A DNA stretch of 64,000 bases. Source: Anomaloglossus baeobatrachus (Eukaryota; Chordata; Amphibia; Anura; Aromobatidae). The stretch spans positions 64,997,668 to 65,061,667 of the forward strand of contig NC_134357.1 of assembly GCF_048569485.1 (NCBI RefSeq), in the 5' to 3' direction. The notes beneath the pieces are model-generated. The model worked only from the letters and a program-made list of their open reading frames with translations. It made no database searches and had not been told where the DNA came from. The position numbers and the translations under genes were made by a program. Positions 12,112-24,003 of this stretch are shown piece by piece. Each line of letters begins with the position of its first letter. The first letter of the stretch is position 1.

Positions 12112-12943
12112 TTAGGTCCAGTCACACTAAGCAACTTACCAGCGATCCCAACAACGATGGGGATCGCTGGTAAGTTGCTAGGAGGTTGCTGGTGAGATGT
12201 CACACTGCAACGCTCCAGCGATCCCACCAGCAACCTGACCTGGCAGGGATCGCTGGAGCGTGGCTACACGAGTTGCTGGTGAGCTCACCAGCAACCAGTG
12301 ACCAGCCCCCAGCGCCGCGTGGAAGATGCTGCGCTTGGTAACTAAGGTAAATATCGGGTTACCAACCCGATATTTACCTTGGTTACCAGCTCACGCAGCT
12401 ACACGTGCAGAGAGCAGGGAGCAGCGCACACTGAGCTCTGGCTCCCTGCTCTCCTAGTTACAGCACACATCGGGTTAATTACCCGATGTGTGCTGCAGCT
12501 AAATGTGCACAGAGCAGGGAGCAGCGCACAATTCTTAGCGCTGGCTCCTTGCTCTCCTAGCTACAGCACACATCGGGTTAATTAGAGCAGGAGCCGGCAC
12601 TGACAGTGAGAGCGGGTGGAGGCTGGTAACAAAGGTAAACAAAGGACAGGGCTTCTTGATTACCCAATGTTTACTGTGGTTACCAGCCTCCGCAGAAGCC
12701 GGCTCCTGCTGCCTGCACATTTAGTTGTTGCTGTCTCGCTGTCACACACAGCGATCTGTGCTTCACAGCGGGACAGCAACAACTAAAAAATGGCCCAGGA
12801 CATTCAGCAACAACCAGCGACCTCACAGCAGGGGCCAGGTTGTTGCTGGATGTCACACACAGCAACATCACTAGCAACGTCACAAAAGTTGTTCGTTAGC
12901 AGCGATGTTGCTAGCGATGTTGCTTAGTGTGACGGGGCCTTTA
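12112..12943. mobile_element. MITE with GTCACAC ends
   Basis: The left end AGGTCCAGTCACACTAAGCA and right end TGCTTAGTGTGACGGGGCCT are inverted, each next to TTTAG. The interior has several perfect short palindromes, for example around GGTAAATATCGGGTTACC. Related sequence occurs at 14108-14815. Confidence 0.65.
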
Positions 12944-14107
12944 GTCTCCAATTGTTAAAAGGGAATCTGTCACCAGGTTTTTTCCACCTCATCTGCGAAT
13001 AACGTTGGGGCAGAGATCCTGATTCCAGTGATGTGTCACTTACTGAGCTGCTTAGTGTAGTTTTAATAAAATCACTGTTTAATCAGCACTACATCATTAG
13101 AGGACTACTTGGCGTGCTGCAGGTAGTCCAGCATATTCATGATCTCTGATCATGCATCAATACATAATCATGATCTCTGATCTCCCTCACCTATTGTACC
13201 ATCACCCATTCCCTGTAGACTGAGCCCTCGCGGGCAGGGTCCTCTCTCCTCCTATACCAGTCTGTTTTGTATTGTTAAAGGGGTTATCCGGCTTCTTTTG
13301 ACTTTCTCATTCTTACACTATTGGGCTACATTGGGGCAGGTAAGTAGATTGAGACCACTTACCTGCCCTGCTGTCAGCCCCTCTCCCCCGGCTCAGAGTG
13401 GTCATGTGACCGCTCCTGCCGCGATTTTGCTGCTTCCGGTCATTTCATGTCTACATGGGCAGGGCCATGTTGACATGCAAATCTGGAACAGCATGTCGCC
13501 TTCCCTGCTGGGCTGTACAGTGCGTGGAGTAACCGCCCCCGTTCCCTGCACCCTCCCACACATCCCCCTGCACCCCGTACTCTGGCCACAACCTCCCACA
13601 CACTCCGTAGTCTCCCTCCCCCGCCTCCTGTGCCCAGCTACATGCGCCCTGAATTCCAGCCGATTCAGTGTCCAGTTCAATAAGGCAAGGAACAAGAAAG
13701 TTGCCCACTTGCTGTCAGATACACTGTCAGCGCTGTGTCCCCAGCGCTTGATCATGTTTACTGCCTGACGCCCTGGGAACTGTCCCCCCCCCCCTTCCCC
13801 CCTCCCCCATGCGCGCTGTCTGTGTCATCATGGGTCATCTGTGTATGTGCATCAGTCTGTGTCCCGCGCCAGCCCCGCGGATGCCCGCACTGCAGCGTGT
13901 CCGTGTTTGCCCCCCTCTGCAGTATAAGCTTACCCTGCAGTGCGTGCAGCCGCGGGGATGACGAGCGCTGCTTGTCATCACTGCCTGTGCAGTCTGTGTC
14001 CCGCTCCCTGCCAGCCCCGCAGCTGCCCGCACTGCAATGTCAGTGTCTGCCCCCAGTATCAGCAGCTTCTCACGCCGTGGGGCTGGCAGGGAGCGGGACA
14101 CTGACTG

Positions 14108-14815
14108 CTAAAGGTGGTGTCACACAGAGCGACAACGACATCCCTGCTACGTCACCATTTTCTGTCCCGTCGCTGTGTGTGACATCCAGCAATGACCTGG
14201 CCCCTGCTGTGAGGTCGCCGCTCGTTGCTGAATGTCCAGCTTCATTTTTTGGTCGTCGCTCTCCCGCTGTGACGCACAGATCGCTGTGTGTGACAGCGAG
14301 AGAGCGACGAAATGAAGCGAGCAGGGAGCAGGAGCCGGCATCTGGCAGCTGCGGTAAGCTGTAACCAAGGTAAACATCGGGTAACCAAGGTGGTTACTCG
14401 ATATTTACCTTCGTTACCAGCCTCCGCTGCTCTCACGCTGCAAGCGCCGACTCCTGCTGTCTGCATATGTAGCTGCAGTACACATCGTGTAATTAACCCG
14501 GTGTGTACTGTAGCTAGGAGAGCAGGAAGCCAGCGCTCAGTGTGCATGGCTCCCTGCTCTCTGCACATGTAGCTGCAGGTTAGATTAGATGAGATAATTA
14601 CCTGCTGTGACGATCTCCTGCCTCCTGACGTCACCGCGGTCACTGCCTTCTCTGCCCGTCTCGCGGGCGGCCCGAGATTGTCACTAGCAGTGACGTCACG
14701 GGCTCTCGCGATACTGCGTAGAACGCGGCGGGCATAGAAGTCAGTGACAGCGCTGACGTCAGCAGAGCAGGAGATCGTTACTGTAGGTAATGATCTCATC
14801 TAACCTCCTGACGGC
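14108..14815. repeat. Diverged MITE piece related to 12112-12943
   Basis: It shares GTCACACA-type words, the block around CCTGGCCCCTGCTGTGAGG (inverted relative to 12815-12835) and the GGTAAATATCG/CGATATTTACC palindrome words. The ends are unclear. Confidence 0.45.
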
Positions 14816-14999
14816 AGCACTCGGCATTCCCTGCAGTGACCTGGGCTGACCTATTGATGTTAGCTCAGGTCACTACACGGCTCTCCCAGCCAATGGGGAA
14901 CATTTTGTTCTTCATTGACTGGGAGTCTCATTGACTATGGCATGGATCGCCGTGCGACCCCCTTATTGGATTACGCCGGACCCGGATTTGATTGTTCTT

Positions 15000-16690
15000 G
15001 TCAATAAATTGATGAAAGAGGGAATGTGGGGAGTGTTTTTTCAAATAAAACTTTTTTTGTTGTCTATTTTTTATTTCTTACTGAATGGGTTGGTGATGTC
15101 GGGTATCTGATAGACGCCTGACCTCACCAACCCCAGGGCTTGATGCCAGGTGACATTACACATCTGGCATCAACCCCATATATTACCCCGTTTGCCAACG
15201 CACCAGGGCAACGGGATGAGTTGGGGCAAAGCGCCAGGATTGGCACATCCAATGGATGCGCCACTTCTGGGGCAGCTGTAGCCTGCTATTTTTAGGCTGG
15301 GGAGTGTCCAATAACGGTGGACCTCCCTAGTCTGAGAATACCAGACCACAGCTGTCCGCTTTACCTTGGCTGGTGATCCAATTTGGGGGGGACCCGACGT
15401 TTTTTGTTTTAAATTATTTATTTAATTTTAAATAACAGCGTGGGGTGCCCTCTGTTTTGGATTACTAGCCAAGGTGAAGCTGCCAGCTGTGGTCTGCAGG
15501 CTGCAGCCGTCTGCTTTACCCTAGCTGGCTACAAAAAATAGGGGGGGACCTCACGTCGTTTTTTTTTTTAATTCTTTATTTATTTATTGGCTAAATACAA
15601 GGCTAAGCACCCTTTAGTGCCACATGAAAGGCACTAAAGAGTGCCAGCTTAGAATATGCGGGGGGGGGGGGGGGGGGGTAGGACATTATATTGGTCTCTC
15701 TCATCTATTATCTATCCCTTTATATATCCCTTGATTCATTCATCCCTCTAGCTATCTGTCTCTATCTATCCCTCTATCTAGCTGCTTCCGTTTTTTTGCA
15801 GTTTGAAAAAAAAGGAAGGTACGCAGATGACACACGGACCATATACAGAACGGAACGGATGCCACACAGTTGCATCCGTGAAAAAAACATGAAAATTTTT
15901 TTGCGGACCGCAAAAACGGGGCAGTCCTGTGAATGTAGCCTAATCAAGAGGCTTATGAGGGTGATGTATTTAATTACAAAACTTTTTTTCTTGGTGTATG
16001 TGTTTATTTACTGTCACTTACAGATTACTAGGGGGGGGGGGGGGGTCTCATAGACCCTGACGATTAATATCTGGCTTAGAGACAGCTGTGGCCTGTGATT
16101 AGCTTCATATTCGCCTGATTGCCACCGCCCCAGAGCAACCAGGAAGAGCCAGGTAAAGTGCTGGGATTGTCACATCTAATGGGTGTGACAATCCTGAGTG
16201 GCTGCAGGCTGCTATTTTTAGGCACGGGGCGGCTCAATAAATAGGGGTCTCCCCAGCCTGACAATACCAGCCCCCAGCTTTTGTGGTTTATCATGCCTGG
16301 GTACCAAAATTCGGGGGGACTGAATTTCGTTTATTTTTAAATTATTTTTGTAAATCAAGAAAAAAAGCCGCATGCAGTTCCTCTTATTTGGATAAACAGC
16401 CAAGATAAGCGCACGGCTGGGGGCTGCATACTGTAGCCATATGCTTTTTCTGTTCTTGGTGTCATAATATGGGAGAAAAACAGTGAAAAATTTTATGCGT
16501 TTTATACCACAATAATGATCCGCTGAGTTGAATTGCTTTCCCGCTCATCAACCGTCTTGGCGCCCGTGATTGGTTGTAGGCAGATGCTGTCACATACGCT
16601 AAGGATGCGTCTGACTGCAACCAATCACAGGAGACAGGACAGCCGGAGGACGGGGAAAGCAGTGCATATGAATGAGCAGTAATTAGCGGC
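15000..16690. repeat. Two diverged copies of a module also at 3140-3310
   Basis: Blocks at 15180-15400 and 16090-16290 share the layout of 3150-3260: AGCCAGGTAAAGTGCTGGGAT, a CACATCCAATG-like word, then GCTATTTTTAGGC. The 16560-16690 part repeats the TGACTGCAACCAATCACA and TAATTAGCGG words seen at 3375-3465. A G run lies at 15661-15679. It is likely an old non-autonomous transposon family and no coding sequence was recognised. Confidence 0.45.
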
Positions 16691-16718
16691 CCAGCAAGTG
16701 AAGGAGAAGCCACGGGAG

Positions 16719-16800
16719 CAGTGTACAGCTGCAACAGTGTACAGCTGCAACAGTGTACAGCTGCAACAGTGTACAGCTGCAACAGTGTACAGCTGCAACG
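16719..16800. repeat. 16-bp tandem repeat
   Basis: Five consecutive units of AACAGTGTACAGCTGC. Each unit contains a CAGCTG E-box-like word. Confidence 0.9.
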
Positions 16801-17524
16801 GAGCCTCGGTCAGTATGAAGCGCTTTCTTCTTTTTTTTTTTTTTTTTTTTTACTTTACTATTAAAGGGGTTATCCGGCTTCTTTGACTTTTTTTTTTTTA
16901 TTTCCCTATTGGGCTACATTGGGGCAGGTAAGTAAGATAGAGACCACTTACCTGCCCTGCTGTCAGCCCCTCTCCCCCGGCTCAGAGTGGTCATGTGACC
17001 GCTCCTGCCGCGATTTTGCTGCTTCCGGTCATTTCATGTCAACATGGGCAGGGCCATGTTGACATGCAAATGTGGAACAGCATGTCGCCTCCCTGCTGGG
17101 CGGGTACAGTGCGATGAGCCCCGCCCCCTTCCCTGCACCCTCCCACACATTTTCCCGCACATCTTTTACTCTCCAGTAACCTCCCCCTGCACTGCTGTGG
17201 GGTCTGTGACCTGGGGGCGGGGCCTGGCGGCGGCTGCGGCGGTGTCAGCGCCAGCACCGGGCCCCCTGCTCAGGATCACACATTCAAATGTACCGGCATC
17301 ACAGATCACAGATGCCGGTACATTTGAAAGTGCTGATGAGAAGCAGCGCTGCTTCTCATCACTGTCCCTCCCGCTGTCTGTGCTCTCTTCAGCACAGCGG
17401 TGACGTCACTACTGTGCTGATATGTCCAGAGCACAGACAGCGCGCGAACGTGCAGGAGCAGCGGGGACCGAGGACAGGTGAGTATGTACTCCCTACATGT
17501 GTTCCCTATGGGGGGGGGGGGGGT

Positions 17525-17645
17525 GCAGAGCCATATGTGTGCGTGTACAGAGCCATATGTGTGCGTGTGCGGTACAGAGCCATGCGTGTGCGGTACAGAG
17601 CCATGCGTGTGCGGTACAGAGCCATGCGTGTGCGGTACAGAGCCC
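17525..17645. repeat. About 21-bp tandem repeat
   Basis: Five to six units of GTGCGGTACAGAGCCATGCGT with small variations. Next to it is a G run at about 17511-17522. Confidence 0.85.
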
Positions 17646-18248
17646 GATGTGGGGCTGTTATTTGCAATGCTGTAGTGATACCAGGTCAGGTGCTGGGGAT
17701 GAATACTGACAGGGAATGTGTGTGCAGGGGGCGGGCAGGGGGTGGGGCTGGACACTGAGGCCGGGCGGTGCCAGCTCTGACTGAGGCTTGGCACAGGAAG
17801 TGGACATGTTTGCTGGAGCTGAATGTAAACAAGAGCTGCAGAGAATAAAGGGATAATTCAAGAGGAACAAAAGTTAGAAAACAAAAAACAACAATGTAGG
17901 TGTGATTTATATGACAATACAGCACAGATTAGCTTAACAAAAATTTTTGAGTTTATGTCGGACAACTCCTTTAATGATTGTTGTACGTATACCCTCTTTC
18001 ACTTGTAAAGCGCCATGGAATAAATGGCGCTATAATAAATAATAATAATAATAATAATAATCTCTGTATAACCGCTAGATCTGCAGCAGAGAAAACACTG
18101 ATTTTATTAAAATGACAGCAAACAGCTCAGCAAGTGACACATCGCTGGAATCAGGGTCTCTATTCTCTATATTATACTGCTCCAAGATGGGGAGCAAAAA
18201 TTTGGTGACAGATTCCCTTTAACACTAGCATTTTGTATGCCAGTCTTA

Positions 18249-18436
18249 GAGTAGGATTCCACTTGCGAGAGACTCGTGCGTATCTCGTATCTCCCGGAAC
18301 GGCCTGCCTCTCTCCCGACAGGAGCGGGTCGGCTGCATCTATTTCAATGCAACTGAAACGCTCCCGTCGGGAACTAGGCAGGCCGTCCCGGGTGATGCGA
18401 GATACGCTCGAGTCTCTCGCAAGTGGAATCCTACCC
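18249..18436. mobile_element. Short Harbinger-type palindromic MITE
   Basis: Ends GAGTAGGATTCCACTTGCGA and TCGCAAGTGGAATCCTACCC, flanked by TTA (18246-18248, 18437-18439). It is 188 bp, almost entirely palindromic, with an inner pair around CGGCCTGCCT/AGGCAGGCCG. Confidence 0.78.
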
Positions 18437-18440
18437 TTAA

Positions 18441-18808
18441 AGGGATACTCCATGGAGATAAACATTGACTGTGTCTTCAAAGTATAAAGATAACATCCAT
18501 AGTGCTGTTCCCCACCCTCACAGTACCTGTAATTCAGTGTAACGCTGGAGCTGCTCCCCCTCCGTTCTGGGACAATATATCACTCATCAGGGGTCCGGCT
18601 CCTGGAGTCTAGTAGTTGCCAGCCCCATGTAAATATCTGCTTCCCTCCAGTCTGAGAACAGGGGAATGTGGTCAAGGAGGAGCTCCAGCATCACACAATT
18701 ACATGACTGTGAGGGCGCGGAGCAGCGCTATGGAGCTCATTTTTAGCATTTATGAGGGCAGAGCCAGTAGAAGAATTTTTTTAGTCTCCCAGTCCCCAGA
18801 GTACCCCT
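18441..18808. mobile_element. TTAA-type MITE
   Basis: It starts AGGGATACTCC right after TTAA (18437-18440) and ends GAGTACCCCT before TTAA (18809-18812). It directly abuts the MITE at 18249-18436, sharing the TTA/TTAA site. Confidence 0.7.
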
Positions 18809-18812
18809 TTAA

Positions 18813-19243
18813 TGGGGGGGGGGGCATGGAAGAATAAAATGTGCATGTCACTTATTGCACAAAGCACATCTCATCAGTGCCTTGCACGTAGCTAGTAAGG
18901 TTTCTCCCGTCTGGTAGTAACATTTCTGGCGCAAGAGTCAACATCATTTTCATTAATTTGACAGGTTGGCTTACTCACACCCTCACATTTTGACACATCA
19001 CCCCAATTTTTTGCAAGACTCCAAGTTGTGCAAAAGTTTTACAACTATTCAAAGTGCGTTACACTTCTACGTTGTCCAGCGCAAACACCAATGTATTGGC
19101 CCCTTTAAGTTTTACTACTTTAGCATAAGAAAATTCCTTTAATCAAAATTTATCATTCTTATAAGGATATATTAAAATCTATAGCTACAGTAACAGGGTT
19201 TTTTTGGCATAAACTGTAGTGTTAATGTCAATATTTTCAAATA
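18813..19243. other. Unassigned intronic DNA
   Basis: No exon was seen. The 18990-19110 part may be repeat-derived. Confidence 0.3.
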
Positions 19244-19245
19244 TA

Positions 19246-20864
19246 CAGTGCCTTGCGAAAATATTCGGCCCCTTGAATTTTTCAACCTTTTCCCACATTT
19301 TAGGCTTCAAACATAAAAGATAACATTTTTCTGGTGAAGAATCAACAACAAGTGGGACACAATTGTGAAGTTGAACGAAATTTATTACTTATTTTAAACT
19401 TTTTTAAAAAATAAATAACTGAAAATTGGGGCGTGCAATATTATTCATCCCCTTTAAGTTAATACTTTGTAGCGCCACCTTTTGCTGCGATTACAGCTGT
19501 AGTCGCTTGGGGTATGTGTCTATCAGTTTTGCACATCAAGAGACTGAAATTCTTGCCCATTCTTCCTTTGCAAATAGCTGGAGCTGAGTGAGGTTGGATG
19601 GAGGCGTTTGTGAACAGCTGTTTTCAGCTCTTTCCACAGATTCTCGATTGGGTTCAGGTCTGGACTGTGACTTGGCCATTCTAACACCTGGATGCGTTTG
19701 TGAACCATTCCATTGTAGATTTTGCTTTATGTTTGGGATCATTGTCTTGTTGGAAGACAGATCTCCATCCCAGTCTCAGGTTTTTGTTTTTTTTTTTTTT
19801 ACAGACTCCAACAGGTTTTCTTCAATAATGGTCCTGTACTTGGCTCCATCCATCTTCCCCTCAATTTTAAACATCTTCCCTGTCCCTGCTGAAGAAAAGC
19901 AGGCCCAAACCATGATGCTGCCACCACCATGTTTGACAGTGGGGATGGTGTGTTCAGGGTGATGAGCTGTGTTGCTTTTACTCCAAACATATTGTTTATC
20001 ATTGTGCCCAACTAGTTAGATTTTGGTTTCATCTGACCAGAGCACCTTCTTCCACATGTTTGGTGTCTCAGGTGGCTTGTGGCAAACTTTAAACAACACT
20101 CTTTATGGATATCTTTGAGAAATGGCTGTCTTCTTGCCACTCTTCCATAAACGCCAGATTTGTGCAGTGTACAACTGATTATTGTCTTATGGACAGACTC
20201 TCCCACCTCAGCTGTAGATCTCTGCAGTTCATCCAGAGTGATCATGGGCCTCTTGGCTGCATCTCTGATCAGTCTTCTCCTTGTTTGAGATGAGAGTTTG
20301 GATGTACGGCCGGGTCTTGGTAGATTTGCCGTGGTATGATACTCCTTACACTTCAATATGATCGCTTGCACAGTGCTCCTTGGGATGTTTAAAGTTTTGG
20401 AAATCTTTTTGTAACCAAATCAGGCTTTAAACTTTTCCACAACAGTATCACTGACCTGCCTGTTGTGTTCCTTGGTCTTCATGATGCTATCTGTGCTTTA
20501 AACAGAACACTGAGACTATCACAGAGCAGGTGCATTTATACGGAGACTTGATTACACACAGGGGATTATATTTATCATCATCAGTCATTTAGGACAACAT
20601 TGGATCATTCAGAGATCCTCAATGAACTTCCAGAGTGAGTTTGCTGCACTGAAAGTAAAGGGAATGAATAATATTGCACGCCCCAATTTTGAGTTATTTT
20701 TTTAAAAAGTTTAAAATAAGCAAAAAATTTTGCTCAACTTCACAATGTGTCCCACTTGTTGATTCTTAACCATGACATTAAATTTTTTATTTTTAGGTTT
20801 GAAGCTTGAAATGTGGGAAAAGGTTGAAAAATTCAAGGGAGCCAAATACTTTCGCAAGGCACTG
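19246..20864 (-). mobile_element. Decayed Tc1-like transposon
   Basis: The terminal inverted repeats start CAGTGCCTTGCGAAAATATT and end with the inverse (CTTTCGCAAGGCACTG), flanked by TA (19244-19245, 20865-20866). The total length of 1619 bp is normal for a full Tc1 element. The transposase is on the minus strand. Confidence 0.9.
19523..20500 (-). pseudogene. Tc1 transposase pseudogene
   Basis: Pieces of a Tc1 DD34E transposase are readable in different minus-strand frames. A DNA-binding and linker part (RPGRTSKLSSQTRRRLIRD) lies at 20012-20371. A middle part lies at 19799-20011, and the last catalytic motif ([15 protein letters not shown]) at 19523-19708. The pieces are in at least three frames with stops between, so no functional product is expected. 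The T run at 19788-19800 is one likely site of frame loss. Confidence 0.85.
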
Positions 20865-20937
20865 TATATGATCTTTTAAACACTTACAACAAGAACAAAA
20901 AAAAAACAAAACAGCAATTCCAGTTTTGTTTTTAGTA

Positions 20938-21316
20938 TTAATCCATCCACTACTTTTACATTGATTACCTATCCTAAGGATAGGCCATCAATGTCTGATT
21001 GGCCGTGGTCCTATACCCCACACCTCCACTGATCAGCTGTTCTAAGTCCCAGCGGCGGCAGCAGGAAATGTTCAGTTCCGGCGCTGCTCCGTCTTCCGAT
21101 AGTGGCCGCGGCCGGGTACTGCGCACCTGCCTCCCATTCTAATCAATAGGAGGTGCATGTGCAGTACCCAGCCGCACCCACTATCAGAAGACGGAGCAGC
21201 GCCGAAACTGAACATTTCCAGCTGCCGAGAAGTGTCAGACCTTAGCTGATCAGACATTGATAACCTATCCTAGGGATAGGCTGTCAATGTAGAAGTAGTG
21301 GACAACCCCTTTAAAA
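20938..21316. mobile_element. Palindromic MITE, ATTGATxxCCTATCC family
   Basis: The arm CATTGATTACCTATCCTAAG at left is matched inverted by CTAGGGATAGGCTGTCAATG at right, and TAGTGGACAACCCCTTTAA closes the right end. The centre is a second inverted pair, GAAATGTTCAGTTCCGGCGC against its inverse. A related half-copy is at 44110-44225. Confidence 0.65.
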
Positions 21317-22267
21317 CCATGATGTATAGCTAAAGGCGAAAAGCCTGCTTATCCCAATCCATACTTCAGTAATTAATCAAAGCTAGTATCAACATCAGGA
21401 TCCCAGCAGTAAGTAAGGAACAGAAGCCCCGAATCTGGACCACCTCCAACCACAACCCCTGAACAGCAGCAACTAAGTATCAACACGCTCTAAAAATTAA
21501 GTGACTTATTAAACAGGTTGAACGGAGATATAGAGATAGAGATAGAGATAGAGATATATCTCACATCTTATTCTGTCTTTCTCCAAAATGACATCATTAC
21601 AGTGACAACCGTCGTCACACCGTGCATGCTAAAGAGCCTGCGACCAACGGCTCAGCTAACTGAACAGCCCGAACTACGGGCCGACAGGACGACGCACGAC
21701 ACTTTTCCCCTCACCCCAACTCCCCGGTGAGTGCTGCACCCCCAGGAGCCAACACCGACACATACCCACCGCTCGCCGCCACCCCCCGCACACATTACCC
21801 CACTCGGCTTCAGCCCCCCCCCCCCCCCGCATGTATACACTGACCACACACACACACACACACACATCCCCAGCCATGCAGGCCCCGCCATGGCCCCGCT
21901 AGGCGCTACCCCCCCCCCCTCCCCCGCACACATTACCCTGCAGGATGGGGGCACATGTCAGGATGGTGGCTGCACCACGATGGAGGCACATACCAGCACT
22001 GGGCCACATAACGGCATCAGCCTATTTTTAATTTAACTTTACACTGTTCATGGCCTTCTTTCATTACAAGCCATGGACATCATTAAACATTAGACTCATC
22101 TATTAAAACTGTTCCTTCTGTTGTTTGTCACTTTAAAACCAATAAACAAATATAAGAAACTAAATTAAACCGAACCCATCCAGTCCATTCATTACCTTAT
22201 TATTCAATCTGCTAACCTACATACACATTCTAGACTACCCGATACGCTAGAATCGGGCCACCTTCTT

Positions 22268-22323
<56 letters not shown>

Positions 22324-22603
22324 TTGTGGGCAATTATTGGATATATAACATTTATTTTTTTAAACTTTTTTTGTGACCCGCATGGCACATTATGAAACTT
22401 TACAAGTCATGTCTTCTTGCCTATAAGTGATCCACACAAGATCATGGAGACATGTCCATTTTAATACGAGTCTCGGATCAGTTTGCCAATGCAAGGCCTG
22501 CTGTCTGTATGCCGTCAGCCCTTCATGGACCGTTTATTATGAGAAGCCTCCATATGTTATTTTTTTTCTTTTATCTGAGAAAAAAAAACTGATGAAACAC
22601 TTA
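21317..22603. other. Intronic DNA with simple repeats
   Basis: It holds a GATATA/GATAGA tract (21523-21557), C runs (21808-21829, 21910-21920), a CA run (21846-21866) and a 27-unit CA microsatellite (22269-22322). The piece CCCGATACGCTAGAATCGGG (22238-22257) is a perfect short palindrome-like stem and may be a transposon end. No exon was recognised. Confidence 0.5.
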
Positions 22604-23027
22604 GGCCACCTGCACATTGTATTTTTAGCTCCGTTCAGTGGTTTCGTCGGAGCTTCCATCCGCACCCCCCGCAAAACGTGTCTCAGATGCATGCACAGAC
22701 GGGGCCATTGACTGTAATGGAGCAGACGGAGTCACCGTGTGCTCGGTCATGCACCATTTTCGGGCGTATACGCCTACTGGAGGACGACACCCAGATGTAG
22801 TAGACTACATTCGGGTGTCCGCCTGCAGAAAGCGTATACGCCCGAAAATGGTGCAAGACAGAGCACACGGTGACTCCGTCTGCTCCATTACAGTCAATGG
22901 CCCCGTCGGCATATGCGGCCAAAACATGTTTTGCAAGCGGTGGGGGGTATTGGAATTTTGGAGGGGGTTCGGACGGATGCCCCAATGGGTCCACTGAATG
23001 TAGGTAAAAACAAATGTGAACATGGCC
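22604..23027. mobile_element. Foldback MITE
   Basis: It follows TTA with GGCCACCTGCACATTGTA and ends AATGTGAACATGGCC. The two halves are complementary around a centre near 22803. Words such as GGAGCAGACGGAGTCACCGT and GCGTATACGC occur once in each arm, inverted. The ORFs on either strand are mirror products of the palindrome. Confidence 0.72.
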
Positions 23028-24003
23028 TTCTCACTTCTGTTCTGTTCTGTCTGATCAACACTCAGAGGAGGAGGAGACAGGTGCTGACCCATCACTGCCA
23101 TCTCCTGTACTCCAGATGGTTACATGCCGATATCAGATAAACAGATTGGGGAAAAGCCGGTGTTAGGACTGCACACAAATCCAACACCCATTCACCCACC
23201 CACACATTTAGTTACCAAAATGACTCCTGACCAGACCGTGACAGCCTCATAGGAAACGGTCCAGTTGAGGAGTCCTGTGGTGGATCTGTACACACTGATA
23301 TATGGAGGATGAGGCTGTATACAGTGAGCTGCCAAATCCAGCGTAGGACGGACACTACTGGTGCCCCACAGACCACATTACTTATAAAATCAGGGGTAGT
23401 TATGGTTTCCACCATTTTGAGAGGTGGAATAAATAAATCTGCACCATTTTTCCATCAGATCTGCTGCCATCAGTGTGATCACAGCCCCATTATTATGGTT
23501 GCTCACATCCTTCACACCTACATACACATCATCTGGTAACAATACGGGGGTCACGGCACCTAAATGAAAATCCTGATATTTCAAGCAATGAATGTCATCA
23601 CCCAAAACACTGATTAGGCATGTGTTTGTTTTGTTTTTGTTTTCCCCAAACAAATAATGACAAAAAAAAAAAAAAAAACAAAAACAAAAAACAAACAAAA
23701 CAACACAGCCAATGTGTTTTCTCCTACTCATGAGCGTCATGCACATTTTCGGGGCCTACAAAACCCAACGCTGAGTAATTCAGGTCACCGGGAGGGCAGT
23801 GAGGAGGCGCAGCACCCTGCCCCTGAGGGCAGATACCGGTCACATGAGGTCAGAGGCACCGCGCACCTTACACAGAGGAAAAGCCATGTACTGAGCTGTA
23901 TGGACTATTCTATATAGAATACCGGGGCTGAACTATTATACACAGGACGACTATTATATCAGGCTGAGTATGTATCTGGACCATTATACATGTCTGCACT
24001 ATA
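23028..24003. other. Unassigned intronic DNA
   Basis: No exon was recognised. An A-rich tract at 23660-23705 faces a T-rich tract at 23618-23645. Confidence 0.3.

Larger units (their letters stand above)
13279..17970. mobile_element. TTAA element inside L2, with duplicated left arm
   Basis: The left end AGGGGTTATCCGGCTTCTTT follows TTAA (13275-13278) and the right end CGGACAACTCCT precedes TTAA (17971-17974). A second, diverged left arm starts at 16866 and repeats about 300 bp of the first, including ATTGGGCTACATTGGGGCAG. Only one right end is present, so the middle has been duplicated or filled by insertions. The interior contains pieces of other repeats (14108-14815, 15000-15560, 16090-16690) and short tandem arrays. 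Confidence 0.6.
13175..18062 (+). mobile_element. L2-type LINE 3' end, split by a MITE
   Basis: The first piece (13175-13278) reads like the L2 3' UTR, with ATTCCCTGTAGACTGAGC and CGCGGGCAGGGTCCTCTC. The second piece (17971-18062) carries the L2-style terminus TTGTAAAGCGCCATGGAATA followed by (AAT)n. A parallel 3' UTR is at 53130-53200. The pieces were separated by the TTAA element at 13279-17970. Confidence 0.65.
12959..18218. mobile_element. TTAA foldback MITE, outer shell of a nest
   Basis: The left arm (AAGGGAATCTGTCACCAGG, TTAA at 12955-12958) and right arm (TTGGTGACAGATTCCCT, TTAA at 18219-18222) are inverted over about 150 bp. They share GATTCCAG(T/C)GATGTGTCACT and TTTTAATAAAATCA. 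The arms are about 5 kb apart because an L2 fragment, and in that another MITE, were inserted between them. Confidence 0.75.
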
